From positions 868,001 to 932,000 of the forward strand of contig OZ243951.1 of assembly GCA_965214565.1 (NCBI GenBank): DNA of 64,000 nucleotides, read 5' to 3'. Positions 8,695 to 17,205 of the stretch are shown here, one piece after another (positions within the stretch are counted from its first letter, which is position 1; every line of letters starts with the position of its first letter). Under the pieces are notes generated by a model, which saw only the letters and a program-made list of their open reading frames with translations, was not told where the DNA came from and ran no database searches. The translations under genes were made by a program, and so were the position numbers. The DNA comes from VXYK01 sp965214565 (GTDB lineage Bacteria; Actinomycetota; Acidimicrobiia; Acidimicrobiales; Aldehydirespiratoraceae).

Positions 8695-10202
8695 GCGATA
8701 CCCCGTTCAGCGAGGAGCCGATTCAGGCGATCCTCGGCGGCCCAGGCGGCATCCAAGGCTTCTCTAAGCACCTTCGTAGCTTCGTCAACTGACGGAATGT
8801 CCACGTCGTCGGGCTTCGATATGTAACCGGCAAGGTTGAGGTTGCCGCCCTGCTCGCGGATCTCGTCAAGTGTCGCTACGTGGCAGCAGCCTTCCTCATC
8901 CCCAAATTTCTCGTAGGCCTCGATGATCTTTGTGAGGTGCTCCTGTTCGAGTGTGTTCTGGTTGCGGCCTTTGCGGAAGAGGTCTGAAGCATCGACGAGC
9001 AGCACCTTGGACCGGCGTGCTTCGGGCTTTCGTCGGCGGGCCACCAGAATGCAGGCAGCGAGACCGGTTCCATAGAACAGATTGCTTCCTAGGCCGATGA
9101 CGGCCTCGATGAGATCAAGGTCAAGGACCTTCGAACGGATCTTGCCTTCGGAGCCCATGCGAAACAACGCTCCGTGAGGCAGCACGACCGCCATCCTGCC
9201 CGTCGCCGGCGCCATCGAGGCGATCATGTGCTGCACCCACGCCCAGTCGCCGTATTTCTTCGGTGGAGTCCCGGCGAAATTGCGCCCCCAAGGATCATTC
9301 GGCCATGTGTCCTCTCCCCATGCCTTGAGGGAGAATGGTGGATTCGCGATGACCAAGTCGAAGCTGGCGAGCTTGTCGCCAGTGAGGAAAGCCGGCTGGC
9401 GAAGTGTGTCGCCACGGACGATCTGGAAATCTTCAGCACCATGGAGGAACAGGTTCATGCGAGCGATAGCCGCTGTCGTGAGGTTGCGCTCCTGGCCAAA
9501 AAGGTGGCCGAGCATGAGTCGCTCGTCACCGCCTGATTCCCTTACTTGCTGAAGGGTCTCGAGGAGCATGCCGCCAGTTCCGCAGGCCGGGTCGTAGACC
9601 GTGTCGCCAGCCTCCGGGCCGAGCATCCGCACCATGAGCTCGACAACGGCGCGCGGTGTATAGAATTCACCGGCCTTACGGTTGGTAAGGTCAGCGAACT
9701 TCTTGATGAGGTATTCGTAGGCATCGCCGAGCACGTCATTGGGTACCACGGAGTTGCGCAGGTCGAGCTGGCTGAAGTGGTCAATCAGATCGACCAGCAG
9801 CTCGTCAGACAAGCGGTCCTTGTTGGTCCACTGCACGTCCCCGAAGATGCCGTAGAGCGTGCTCGGGTTTGCCTTCTCGATCTCACGCATTGCCCGCTGG
9901 ATCGCCTGTCCGACATTGGTGGCGCGCGTCCGGAGATCTGCCCAGTGACTCCCGCTCGGGATCTGGAACCGATGCTGCTCCGGCAGTTCGGCGTATTCCT
10001 CGTCGCCGTCCGACTCAGCGAGAGCCTCAGCGCGCTCCTCGTCGTAGACGTCACTGATCCGCTTGAGGAACAGCAGGGGAAACACGTAGGCCTTGAAGTC
10101 CGACGCGTCGACCGGGCCGCGGAGAATGTTCGCCGCTTCCCACAGCATCGATTCCAGGCTCGTCTCGCTGTTCGCCACTGCGCCCTTTCTGTTTCGCATC
10201 AA
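8691..10202 (-). CDS. hsdM: Type I DNA methyltransferase subunit, first of two HsdM paralogues
   Basis: An N6-adenine methyltransferase subunit of 503 residues and the first gene of the restriction-modification block. Motif I is DPACGTGG at 204-211, motif IV is NPPF at 287-290, and FYTPR at 180-184 is the canonical form that is altered in the paralogue. A C-terminal helical tail follows the catalytic core and should contact HsdS. The start could be either of two adjacent methionines (10202 or 10199). The gap to the upstream AAA ATPase gene is only 37 bases, so transcription may run through from the upstream cassette, or a promoter may lie in the AT-richer gap. The NPPF versus NPPY difference between the two paralogues is within the known range for active adenine methylases. 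Confidence 0.93.
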   Translation of the reverse strand: MMRNRKGAVANSETSLESMLWEAANILRGPVDASDFKAYVFPLLFLKRISDVYDEERAEALAESDGDEEYAELPEQHRFQIPSGSHWADLRTRATNVGQAIQRAMREIEKANPSTLYGIFGDVQWTNKDRLSDELLVDLIDHFSQLDLRNSVVPNDVLGDAYEYLIKKFADLTNRKAGEFYTPRAVVELMVRMLGPEAGDTVYDPACGTGGMLLETLQQVRESGGDERLMLGHLFGQERNLTTAAIARMNLFLHGAEDFQIVRGDTLRQPAFLTGDKLASFDLVIANPPFSLKAWGEDTWPNDPWGRNFAGTPPKKYGDWAWVQHMIASMAPATGRMAVVLPHGALFRMGSEGKIRSKVLDLDLIEAVIGLGSNLFYGTGLAACILVARRRKPEARRSKVLLVDASDLFRKGRNQNTLEQEHLTKIIEAYEKFGDEEGCCHVATLDEIREQGGNLNLAGYISKPDDVDIPSVDEATKVLREALDAAWAAEDRLNRLLAERGIA

Positions 10203-10239
10203 CCTTCAACAGATCGAAGGATCCATGTGGACCAAACTG

Positions 10240-12162
10240 TCAACCACTCTCAGAAGTCCTAGCGCGTTTGCGCTTCATAAGGCTCTCGCGAACCAGATCC
10301 TGCGCCTCGCGTGCCCCTAGGTCAAGGAACCCTGCCGGCCAGTCATCACCGATACCGCCGTACTGGTTGATCTCCGGCTCCCGGTATGACGTTACACCGT
10401 CACTAGTCTCGGCGAAGACAAGCTTTATCAACTCGTGGGTGGCATCCGTCGGATCGCTTGCGACCCGGTACCGCAAACGATTCACAAGGTGCTCGCTATG
10501 GGTCTCAACAACTAGCTGCCGGCCCGACCGCGCACACGCCAGCAAGAAGTCTGCAAGCTTCTGCTCGAGCCGAGGGTGCAGATGAAGTTCTGGCTGCTCG
10601 AGAACCACCAATGTCCCTGGCGCTGCGAGCAAGCAAAGCAGGACCACCGGGAGGATCTGACTGACACCCACGCCGACGGCCGTGAGGTCTACCTCACGGC
10701 CGAGTCCCGGTGGCCTCACGCTGAGACCGATTCCCATCCGTCCGCGATCCTCAGACCGGGCACCGTCCGCAAGCTCGAACTCCCTGAGCCAGTAGTCGAG
10801 CGCTTCGCTCAGTTGACGACGCACACCGTCACCCTCCGTCGGCATCACCACCCGAGTGCGCGCCTGAGCATGGAGCACCGCCGCCGAGTACTCCCCCCTC
10901 ACTCCCAGATCGAGCTTCGACGGGCCGGGATCGTAGAGAACGTGCGGTGCCTCACGAAGCGGTCCCAAGTAGCGGACCCTCTCGCTGAAGAAGCGTTGGC
11001 TGACATTCCCCAGACGCCAAAGGGCCTCACCAGCCGCACCAGAGTGCTCGACTAGGACGGTTTCGTCAAGCCATGCTTCACCCGAGAACCTCTTGCGGAG
11101 TTTCTCGCGGAATCGGGCTTCCCCCAGCTGGACCATACTCTTTGCGATGGAAACGCGCTGCTTCCGAGAGAACTGGCCAAGGTTGCGATACCACTGTCGA
11201 TCCACCAGATCGTCGAGCGCTTCCGTGCCTCGCTCGATCGGCAATTCTGCGGCACCTGGATCGCCGTCGCTCGACAGGCCAAGCTCCTTGATGTCTGACT
11301 GCGCCCGATTCACGGCAGCCCGATTCAATCTCGGCTTCACATCCGATTCGGCCGTCTCCGCTGCAAGCTGCTTCGCATCATCGATCTCGCCCTCGAGGAT
11401 CGTCTCTGCTGTGTTCCACCACAGCTCCGCAATGTGATCAAGCCTCCGAACCGATTTCATCAAGGCTTGGGGCACACCCCCTGACATGACGACGGCATCA
11501 ACTGCCGCCGACGTCCCTGACATCCAATCTTGGACGCGACCGCTAGCCCCAATCGCGGCTCCCCTCACTGGGAACCGCCCCCTTCGTCCGAGGTAGTCCA
11601 TCACATCGACAAGTTCGGCGTCAGCCGCAATGTCGCTCACGTCGCATGTCAGGAGGGTCGTTCGCTCGTCCGATTCCACAGCGTCAACCTCGATTTGCAA
11701 CGATTCGATCCTGGCGAAGCCGCCACGGGTTCCGACTTCATCCTGCGAGTCGACTAGGTAGGCATGCCAACCGAATTCGATCATCGAGCGGTCTCTCGTA
11801 GCCGACCTCCCGTCTGTCTCGATACCGCCGCGGACCCGCTGATTCCCGTAGCGACGCTCGTCTGCGAGCCAGAATGCGATTTCCATCGTACCGTTCGGTT
11901 TAGTTGCCAGGAAGTTGCGGGTCTCGTCGAACGTTCCTAGCCTGACGAACTCACCGTTCAGCGGGAACTCTGCGCCCCCTACGCGGGACCGGACGGCTTG
12001 AGTGGCAGCCAGAATCGACTGCAGCAGAGTGCTCTTGCCCGAGCTATTCGCCCCGACAACAACCGTCAGAGGCCGCAGGTCGATGGCTGCGTCTGCGACG
12101 GACTTGAAGTCGCGCAACTCGACCCGTCTCAGCTGGTACGGGTGTCTCATCTTCTTGGTCAT
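10240..12162 (-). CDS. AAA family ATPase with DUF3696-like C-terminus
   Basis: A 640-residue ABC/SMC-like ATPase of the OLD-type group that is common in defence loci. Near the N-terminus are FKSVADAAIDL and the Walker A GANSSGKST at about 37-45. A long insertion of unknown fold follows. Walker B and D-loop are in LVVLEQPELHLHP near residue 530, then VVETHSEHLVNRLR. The tail reads INQYGGIGDDWPAGF, which matches the DUF3696 pattern of glycine, tryptophan-proline and a phenylalanine-aspartate end. No TOPRIM nuclease motif is visible, so any effector activity must come from a partner or an unrecognised region. Its ATG overlaps the preceding gene by four bases. It is the last gene of a four-gene coupled cassette and lies directly before hsdM. 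Confidence 0.88.
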   Translation of the reverse strand: MTKKMRHPYQLRRVELRDFKSVADAAIDLRPLTVVVGANSSGKSTLLQSILAATQAVRSRVGGAEFPLNGEFVRLGTFDETRNFLATKPNGTMEIAFWLADERRYGNQRVRGGIETDGRSATRDRSMIEFGWHAYLVDSQDEVGTRGGFARIESLQIEVDAVESDERTTLLTCDVSDIAADAELVDVMDYLGRRGRFPVRGAAIGASGRVQDWMSGTSAAVDAVVMSGGVPQALMKSVRRLDHIAELWWNTAETILEGEIDDAKQLAAETAESDVKPRLNRAAVNRAQSDIKELGLSSDGDPGAAELPIERGTEALDDLVDRQWYRNLGQFSRKQRVSIAKSMVQLGEARFREKLRKRFSGEAWLDETVLVEHSGAAGEALWRLGNVSQRFFSERVRYLGPLREAPHVLYDPGPSKLDLGVRGEYSAAVLHAQARTRVVMPTEGDGVRRQLSEALDYWLREFELADGARSEDRGRMGIGLSVRPPGLGREVDLTAVGVGVSQILPVVLLCLLAAPGTLVVLEQPELHLHPRLEQKLADFLLACARSGRQLVVETHSEHLVNRLRYRVASDPTDATHELIKLVFAETSDGVTSYREPEINQYGGIGDDWPAGFLDLGAREAQDLVRESLMKRKRARTSESG

Positions 12163-13088
12163 AACGTTGCCGGTTCCATTGCTCCAAGATACTGAACTGG
12201 GTCAGACAGGTCGGCACGGTCAACCGGGTCGAGATGCGTAGCCGCCACCAAACCGTGCGGCTCGGACTCCGTTCCGGCGCGTACGCCGGTTGCCCCACCA
12301 AGCACGACATCCTGAAGACCCATCAATAGGTCGGTCCCGAGGTCGCCGAGCTGGGCCCACGAATCGACATCAAGCGCCCCCGCCATCAACAAGAACTCTA
12401 CATCATCGTCGGTGAGCGAAAGCGTCCGCGTTGCAGCCCAATGAACGAGTTCGCCTAGAAGCGCTTCACGATCATCAGCGAGGTCCAACAGATCGGGTTG
12501 CAGGAGACCCGGATGTATTCGCCACACGAGGCCATGGTCGAGGAGCGCTTCGACGCAGTCGCTAGCAAGTTGCCGCATTGTGTTTCCTTCAGACTCCTTG
12601 AACGCCCACCGCCGGTCAAGGAGGCCAGCGAGCCGGGTCCCGGTGTCAATACCTGCAACCTCACTGTGGCGAGCGCGAAGTTCACCGTCGCTGTGGTCGT
12701 TGGCCCAAGCCTTGATTGCACCAACGCACTCCTCGCTGAGACGCCCAACCCTAGATCCAATCTGAAATGTCCATACCACAGTTCTCAGGTCAGTTTGAAC
12801 GACTAGGTCATACGCAGCCTCCGAGTTGTCAGCGAGTACGATTACATCGCGATCGGTGGCGAACTCCGTTGCGGAGTGGACAAGCATCACATCGGCAAAG
12901 TCATCGGGTCCATCTACGTTCAGGACAAGCACGATCCTCGAATCGGCCGGCCGATGAGGCAACGAAGCGGCAATCCGGAGATCCCCCACCACGACTCTGT
13001 CGGGTGCTGTCAGAACGGCCGGTGAGGCAGCATCCTCAGTCCGTCGCTCGGCCAGGGCCAACTTCAGCGCATTCGGTACATCAACCAT
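12159..13088 (-). CDS. Unknown cassette protein, 309 residues
   Basis: I do not recognise a family. The sequence is an acidic, soluble alpha/beta protein with no signal peptide or membrane segment. A central block (about residues 65-125) reads like strand-helix repeats: DVMLVHSATEFAT, then VIVLADNS, then VVQTDLRTVVWTFQ. This VVQTD-x-R-x-x-VW element is distinctive and would make a good search probe. The C-terminal third is rich in leucine and aspartate and helical. The gene overlaps the sigma-like gene by eight bases at its start and the ATPase gene by four bases at its end, so the three proteins are probably made in fixed ratio. It could be a regulator, an adaptor between sensor and ATPase, or an effector; the sequence does not decide. 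Confidence 0.8.
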   Translation of the reverse strand: MVDVPNALKLALAERRTEDAASPAVLTAPDRVVVGDLRIAASLPHRPADSRIVLVLNVDGPDDFADVMLVHSATEFATDRDVIVLADNSEAAYDLVVQTDLRTVVWTFQIGSRVGRLSEECVGAIKAWANDHSDGELRARHSEVAGIDTGTRLAGLLDRRWAFKESEGNTMRQLASDCVEALLDHGLVWRIHPGLLQPDLLDLADDREALLGELVHWAATRTLSLTDDDVEFLLMAGALDVDSWAQLGDLGTDLLMGLQDVVLGGATGVRAGTESEPHGLVAATHLDPVDRADLSDPVQYLGAMEPATL

Positions 13089-14040
13089 CCTGAGACTCCA
13101 ACTCCGCCAACTCCTCGAGCAATAGTCGAGCCGCCTCGCCGTGAAGTTCAGAGGGGATCCGCGAGATCACAGTTGTCTCAACCATTTCCAGCACTTCTTG
13201 CTTACGGTCCGCAATCCACGGCCGCGAGCGATCAAGTCTCCGCGCAAGCTCACCGTCGGACAACCCATTGGCCTTGCCGAGCAGGACGACACGGTGAGGT
13301 TGGCCAACGTTTGCGACGAAGTTCCCAACCAGATTGGACATCTCGGAGCGTTCCACCTCAAGTTCAGGGTCGGTTTCATCGACATGATCCTCCTCATAGT
13401 CACGAAGGATCGTTGGGAGCCATGCTGTCAACGTGATCTCGAGAATCCGTCGGACATCGTGAATCGAGATCCCCTCGAAAGCGTCTATGAGCAATCGCAG
13501 CAGCTCGCTGAGGTTCTCTCCGCTGTAAACCTTTGACTCGCGTTCAGCGGTTGGACTCGACACCAGCCTCGGGATGGAGTCGATGAGGAGGGACCCACGA
13601 CGAAGCTGGGCGGCTGTCAGGTTGCGTGGTTCGCGGCCTCCATCGGGGAACGTGATGAAGCTGTCCTCGCCCAAATCTACCAACTGGAACTCGGACCCTC
13701 TAGCAAGCTCGCGAATACGGGTCACAAGGCGATCGACTACCGTGATTACACGCCGGTGTGACAAGACGCGCCGAACTTGGAACGCCAAGAGACGGCTGAG
13801 CGAATCCTCATCTGTCGCCAGGTTGAGCACGTACTCAAGCTGGTTCTCGCCAATCAGACGTTCGAGGGCGACGTCCTGTGCAAGGTCACGGACGGCTTCC
13901 TCGGACCACAGCTCCGCTTCGTTGTAGACTTCCGGTGGGTAGCGACGAGCAATGCGGCTCGCGACCTCAAGGAGCAACGTCCAGAACCGCGGGCCGATGC
14001 CGTCTCGTTCGCACTCGTCAAGCAACTCCGGATAGCTCAT
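13081..14040 (-). CDS. Sigma-70-like / helix-turn-helix protein of the cassette
   Basis: A 319-residue protein with a sigma-factor-like plan. The N-terminal half (about 25-115) is helical, with RRYPPEVYNE, an acidic-Trp segment, and RVLSHRRVITVVDRLVTRIRELA, resembling region 2-type helices. The C-terminal part has VVLLGKANGLSDGELARRLDRSRPWIADRK near residues 245-280, a convincing region-4-style helix-turn-helix with the pattern of a promoter -35-binding unit. The linker is acidic. No anti-sigma partner is recognised. It starts at ATG 14040, overlapping the stop of the 130-residue gene by four bases, and ends overlapping the next gene by eight. It could drive the cassette from its own promoter, or recognise phage transcription. 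The sigma relationship is a pattern reading and should be treated as moderate. Confidence 0.72.
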   Translation of the reverse strand: MSYPELLDECERDGIGPRFWTLLLEVASRIARRYPPEVYNEAELWSEEAVRDLAQDVALERLIGENQLEYVLNLATDEDSLSRLLAFQVRRVLSHRRVITVVDRLVTRIRELARGSEFQLVDLGEDSFITFPDGGREPRNLTAAQLRRGSLLIDSIPRLVSSPTAERESKVYSGENLSELLRLLIDAFEGISIHDVRRILEITLTAWLPTILRDYEEDHVDETDPELEVERSEMSNLVGNFVANVGQPHRVVLLGKANGLSDGELARRLDRSRPWIADRKQEVLEMVETTVISRIPSELHGEAARLLLEELAELESQDG

Positions 14041-14429
14041 CGTGCCCGTGCCCTCCTCAGTTCAGACAGAAGCCACTCCTCGTCCGGTTCGCGGCAGGAG
14101 TAGGTCTCGTCGCAGAACTGTGCGGCAGACACAACCACGCGTGACTTGTAGGCGATCCAACCGTCCTTATCCAGTGCACAGGTGCCAAGCTCACCATCGT
14201 GAACGTGCGCAGGATGGCTGAAAGCCGTATTGCGCGAGGCCGATCGGGCGAACACTATCGAGTTCGGCCCGTGACCACTGGCGAGAACAACACGTCGTCC
14301 GGTTCCGCCCGTACGCTCCGAGAATCGTCTGCCCTCAGGCGTTAACACTGAATCGTGCGGTACACAGAACCAGCACGCGGGGCCATACGCGAACTCATCC
14401 CCCAGTTTCCGCCGCAACTCGTCCCACAC
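14037..14429 (-). CDS. Small cassette protein, possibly PemK/MazF-like
   Basis: A 130-residue protein and the first gene of the cassette. The core has GRRVVLASGHGPNSIVFARSAS, then HPAHVHDGELGTCALDKDGWI, then a short VVVSAAQF strand and a C-terminal REPDEEWLLSEL helix. The series of short beta strands with an early R-x-V-V-L, a mid H-x-x-H and C-x-L-x-x-x-G-x-I resembles the small beta-barrel of PemK/MazF-type RNases, but I see no firm signature. The start is uncertain: GTG 14429 is used, with a poor ribosome site. It overlaps the sigma-like gene by four bases (ATGA). The 98 bases upstream, to the serS stop, must hold the cassette promoter if there is one; no clear -35/-10 pair is visible there. 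Confidence 0.6.
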   Translation of the reverse strand: MWDELRRKLGDEFAYGPACWFCVPHDSVLTPEGRRFSERTGGTGRRVVLASGHGPNSIVFARSASRNTAFSHPAHVHDGELGTCALDKDGWIAYKSRVVVSAAQFCDETYSCREPDEEWLLSELRRARAR

Positions 14430-14527
14430 GAGCGGTCACATCCCTTGCCAAATCTGGCACAGGTCAGCTCGATCCAAGCCACCGGCGTGACGGTCCAGAA
14501 CGGCTGTTCCCGAGGGCAACGAACCGA

Positions 14528-15817
14528 TCAACTGCGTGGCTCTATTTTGGTGAGGCCGCCCAGGTGGGGGTGCAGGGCTTCGGGTAGCTCGATCGAACCG
14601 TCGGGTTGGCGGTAGGTCTCCACGATCGCGGCCCAGACTCGTGGGACGGCTAAGGCCGAACCGTTGAGGCTGTGCACGAACCGGGTGCCCTTGGTGCCCT
14701 CGGACCGATAGCGGATGTTGGCGCGCCTACTCTGATAGTCGGTGCACCACGAGACCGAGGAGACCTCTAGCCAGCGGTCCGCTCCCGGCGCGAACACCTC
14801 GATGTCGAATGTACGGGCACCGGCGCCGCTGATATCTCCGCAGGCAAGGTCAAGCACCCGATGAACCAGGCCCAGGTCGCGGATGGCGCTCTCGGCCCGG
14901 TCGAGGATCTCCATGTGAACGTCATGGCCCTGCTCGGGGGTGCAGAACGCATACATCTCGACCTTGTCGAACTCATGGACCCGCAACAGGCCACGGGTGT
15001 CGCGTCCCGCAGCGCCGGCCTCGCGCCGGTAACACGACGTGTGGGCCATCAACCGCATCGGCAGTTCGTCCTCGTTAAGGACCTCTCCGCTGAACATCGA
15101 GGTCAGCGAGACTTCAGAGGTCGGAATGGCCCACAGGTCATCGCGTTCGATGTGGTAGGCGTCATCGGCGAACTTCGGAAGGTGACCGCTGCCGATCATC
15201 GTGTCGGATTTCACCAGGGTCGGCGGCCGCACCTCTTCGAAGGCGTCACGGTTGCGTTCGAGGCCGTAGGCGATCAGTGCTCGCAACAGTCGCGCGCCGT
15301 CGCCGCGGTACATCGCGAACATCGAGCCGGAGAGACGCACCGCGCGGTCGACGTCGAGTATCTGCAGCTGTTCGCCGATCTCCCAGTGGGGAACCTTCTG
15401 GTGGTCACCGAAAGCGTCCCGGTCCAAGCCTGAGTTTCGGACTTCGACATTGTCGTTCTCGGTGAACCCGTCGGGGGCGTCGGGTGACGGCATGTTGCTG
15501 ACGTTGAGCAGGAGCATTCGGAGCTCGGCTGCCAGCTGTTCGCAGCGCTCATCAAGAGCTCTCTCGCTGCTCCCCAGCGACCGGCTGTGGTCGGCCAGGC
15601 CCTGTGCCTCGTCGGCCTTGCCCTGCGCGTGCAGAGCACCAACCTGCTTGGAGGTCTGCCGTATCTCGGCGCGTATCTCGTCTCGTTCGGTGGAGGCATC
15701 GCGCAGATGCGCGTCCAACTCAACGATCTCGTCGATCGACGAGGACGGTTCTCCGCGGCGTGCGACAGCCGACTTGACAGCTTCGGGGTCCGAACGAATC
15801 AGCTTGATGTCGAGCAT
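14528..15817 (-). CDS. serS: Seryl-tRNA synthetase
   Basis: A class II aminoacyl-tRNA synthetase that charges tRNA-Ser in the cytoplasm, 429 residues, the usual length. The N-terminal tRNA-binding coiled coil is clear: MLDIKLIRSDPE, then heptad-rich helices to about residue 105. The catalytic domain has PPTLVKSDTM, IPTSEVSLTSMF, the motif 2 loop with CYRREAGAAGRDTRGLLRVHEFDKVE, and motif 3 with FVHSLNGSALAVPRVW. The start ATG at 15817 gives the conserved MLD N-terminus. It is a core gene and marks the right-hand boundary of the defence island; the island sits directly downstream of its stop. Confidence 0.97.
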   Translation of the reverse strand: MLDIKLIRSDPEAVKSAVARRGEPSSSIDEIVELDAHLRDASTERDEIRAEIRQTSKQVGALHAQGKADEAQGLADHSRSLGSSERALDERCEQLAAELRMLLLNVSNMPSPDAPDGFTENDNVEVRNSGLDRDAFGDHQKVPHWEIGEQLQILDVDRAVRLSGSMFAMYRGDGARLLRALIAYGLERNRDAFEEVRPPTLVKSDTMIGSGHLPKFADDAYHIERDDLWAIPTSEVSLTSMFSGEVLNEDELPMRLMAHTSCYRREAGAAGRDTRGLLRVHEFDKVEMYAFCTPEQGHDVHMEILDRAESAIRDLGLVHRVLDLACGDISGAGARTFDIEVFAPGADRWLEVSSVSWCTDYQSRRANIRYRSEGTKGTRFVHSLNGSALAVPRVWAAIVETYRQPDGSIELPEALHPHLGGLTKIEPRS

Positions 15818-15872
15818 GGCCGTTGACGGTAGCGCCCCATCAGCGTCGTTCCGTCACCAACAACGGTGTGCA

Positions 15873-16802
15873 TCAAGTGGGGGCTTCGCGTGGGGGCTCG
15901 GGGTTCTCATCGAAAGCCCGTTGCACGTCGCTGAACGTGAGGTCGCCGGTGGTAGCAACCGCACCAACACGCTCCGGTTTTGGAGGGGGTTGTTTGCGCG
16001 TCCGCCGCCCCGCAAGATCGGCTTCGCGGCGTCCGGAGGTGAAACGGAAGTACCGGATCGTGATCAAGGCCCAGAGGTAGAAGCCTCCGACGACTTTCAT
16101 CACCGCACCGGCGGCCTGCTGATCGTCGGTGGGAGAGATTCCCCACAGCGGATCGGCATGGTCGTATGCGGAGTAGACGACACCCTCAGCGAACGTCAAC
16201 CAACCAGCGGGCACCGTCGGCACTATCGAACTGGCGAACAGATACACCATCTTGGCGGGTTCGCTTATCTGAAGCTCCGGGAGCGGGCCCACCACACAGA
16301 ACCACATCAACAGAGCCGAGAAGAACACCGCAAGATGGATCGTGTAGTGGAACACGCCGTTCTCGACCGAAAGGTTCACGACCGCGCCCCAGTGCGAGAG
16401 GATCTGCAGCGCATTGAAGACGACTGCGGCGAGAACAGGCCGGGTGAGGACTCGCAATACTCGCGAGACAGCACCGCCGTCGACCACAATCAGCCGCGCC
16501 AACCACTCCGGCATCGCCAGCAGGAAGAGGGGCGGAACGATGAAGGCGATAAGCAGATGTTGAGCCATGTGGACCGAGTAGAGGTACTCCTCGGCAATGT
16601 CGTGCATCGGCCAGTCCGCCGCGACCCATAGCAGTAACACGGCCAGCGCAAAACAGCGTTTCTGTCGTTTCGTGACGACGGTCTGCCCATCCGGCACCAC
16701 CAGCGGACCGATGTGGCGTACTGCGTAGTAGCCGAGCGCGACGATCCCCGCGATCAGCAGCCAGACGGCGGGATGGGCCTCGAACTCCCAAGGCCCGCCC
16801 AT
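15873..16802 (-). CDS. ctaG: Cytochrome c oxidase assembly factor, CtaG (caa3-type)
   Basis: A polytopic membrane protein of 309 residues, related to the Bacillus CtaG/caa3_CtaG family needed for CuB insertion or assembly of cytochrome oxidase. Seven or so hydrophobic helices are visible between residues 10 and 255. Family marks include DWPMHDIAEEYLYSVHMAQHLL with several histidines in or near the membrane, and a later HWGAVVNLSVENGVFHYTIHL segment. These His clusters are likely copper ligands. A charged cytoplasmic tail follows (about 255-309). It is the last gene of the oxidase operon, five bases after the COX4 gene, consistent with its assembly role. Confidence 0.88.
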   Translation of the reverse strand: MGGPWEFEAHPAVWLLIAGIVALGYYAVRHIGPLVVPDGQTVVTKRQKRCFALAVLLLWVAADWPMHDIAEEYLYSVHMAQHLLIAFIVPPLFLLAMPEWLARLIVVDGGAVSRVLRVLTRPVLAAVVFNALQILSHWGAVVNLSVENGVFHYTIHLAVFFSALLMWFCVVGPLPELQISEPAKMVYLFASSIVPTVPAGWLTFAEGVVYSAYDHADPLWGISPTDDQQAAGAVMKVVGGFYLWALITIRYFRFTSGRREADLAGRRTRKQPPPKPERVGAVATTGDLTFSDVQRAFDENPEPPREAPT

Positions 16803-16807
16803 TCAGA

Positions 16808-17188
16808 TCACGCCCAGAACTCGAAGGCCGTAAGCGCCGCTACATACACGCCGACAGCCAGCAGCAATCCCCCGACGAACATCTTGGAGAAGATCGGATT
16901 GTCGAACTTCAGATGCATGAACCAGGTCGCCACGAGCCAGAACTTGACGACCATCATTATCAGCAGCGACGGGATCAGAAAACTTCCCCAGTCGAACACC
17001 GACTCGAAGTAGGTGAACACTTCGACCGCAGTGATGACCCCGAGGATCAAAGCAATCTTGACGTACGCCCAATCTGAAGGGTGGTCATGTTCTGAGTGCT
17101 CGTCGTCTGCGTGCTCGTCGTCTGATTCCGCGCTGGTTTCCGGCACCGTGTCGGTGGTGCCTTCGTGTCCCGATGTGGTCGTGCTCAT
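16808..17188 (-). CDS. Cytochrome c oxidase subunit IV-type small membrane protein
   Basis: A 126-residue protein. The first 40 residues are acidic and His-rich (clusters of Asp, Glu and His), followed by three transmembrane helices: one at about 45-62, a second at about 70-90 with WLVATWFMHLKFDN, and a third at about 98-118. The W-x-x-x-x-F-M-H-L-x-F motif is typical of the prokaryotic COX4/CyoD family, small subunits that stabilise the oxidase core. It is placed between ctaE and ctaG. The His/Asp-rich N-terminus resembles the tail of the neighbouring CtaD and may bind metal. Confidence 0.9.
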   Translation of the reverse strand: MSTTTSGHEGTTDTVPETSAESDDEHADDEHSEHDHPSDWAYVKIALILGVITAVEVFTYFESVFDWGSFLIPSLLIMMVVKFWLVATWFMHLKFDNPIFSKMFVGGLLLAVGVYVAALTAFEFWA

Positions 17189-17205
17189 GGGCTACTCCAA
17201 ACCCT

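Noticed and set aside
1..10202. DISARM system (SNF2 helicase plus methyltransferases)
   Set aside because: The helicase fits DrmD loosely, but no DrmA, DrmB or DrmC is visible and the methylases are clearly HsdM with HsdS and HsdR. The left neighbour is outside the window, so this is not fully excluded.
14430..14527. Promoter for the four-gene cassette
   Set aside because: No convincing -35/-10 pair could be read in this 98-base gap. Transcription may continue from serS.
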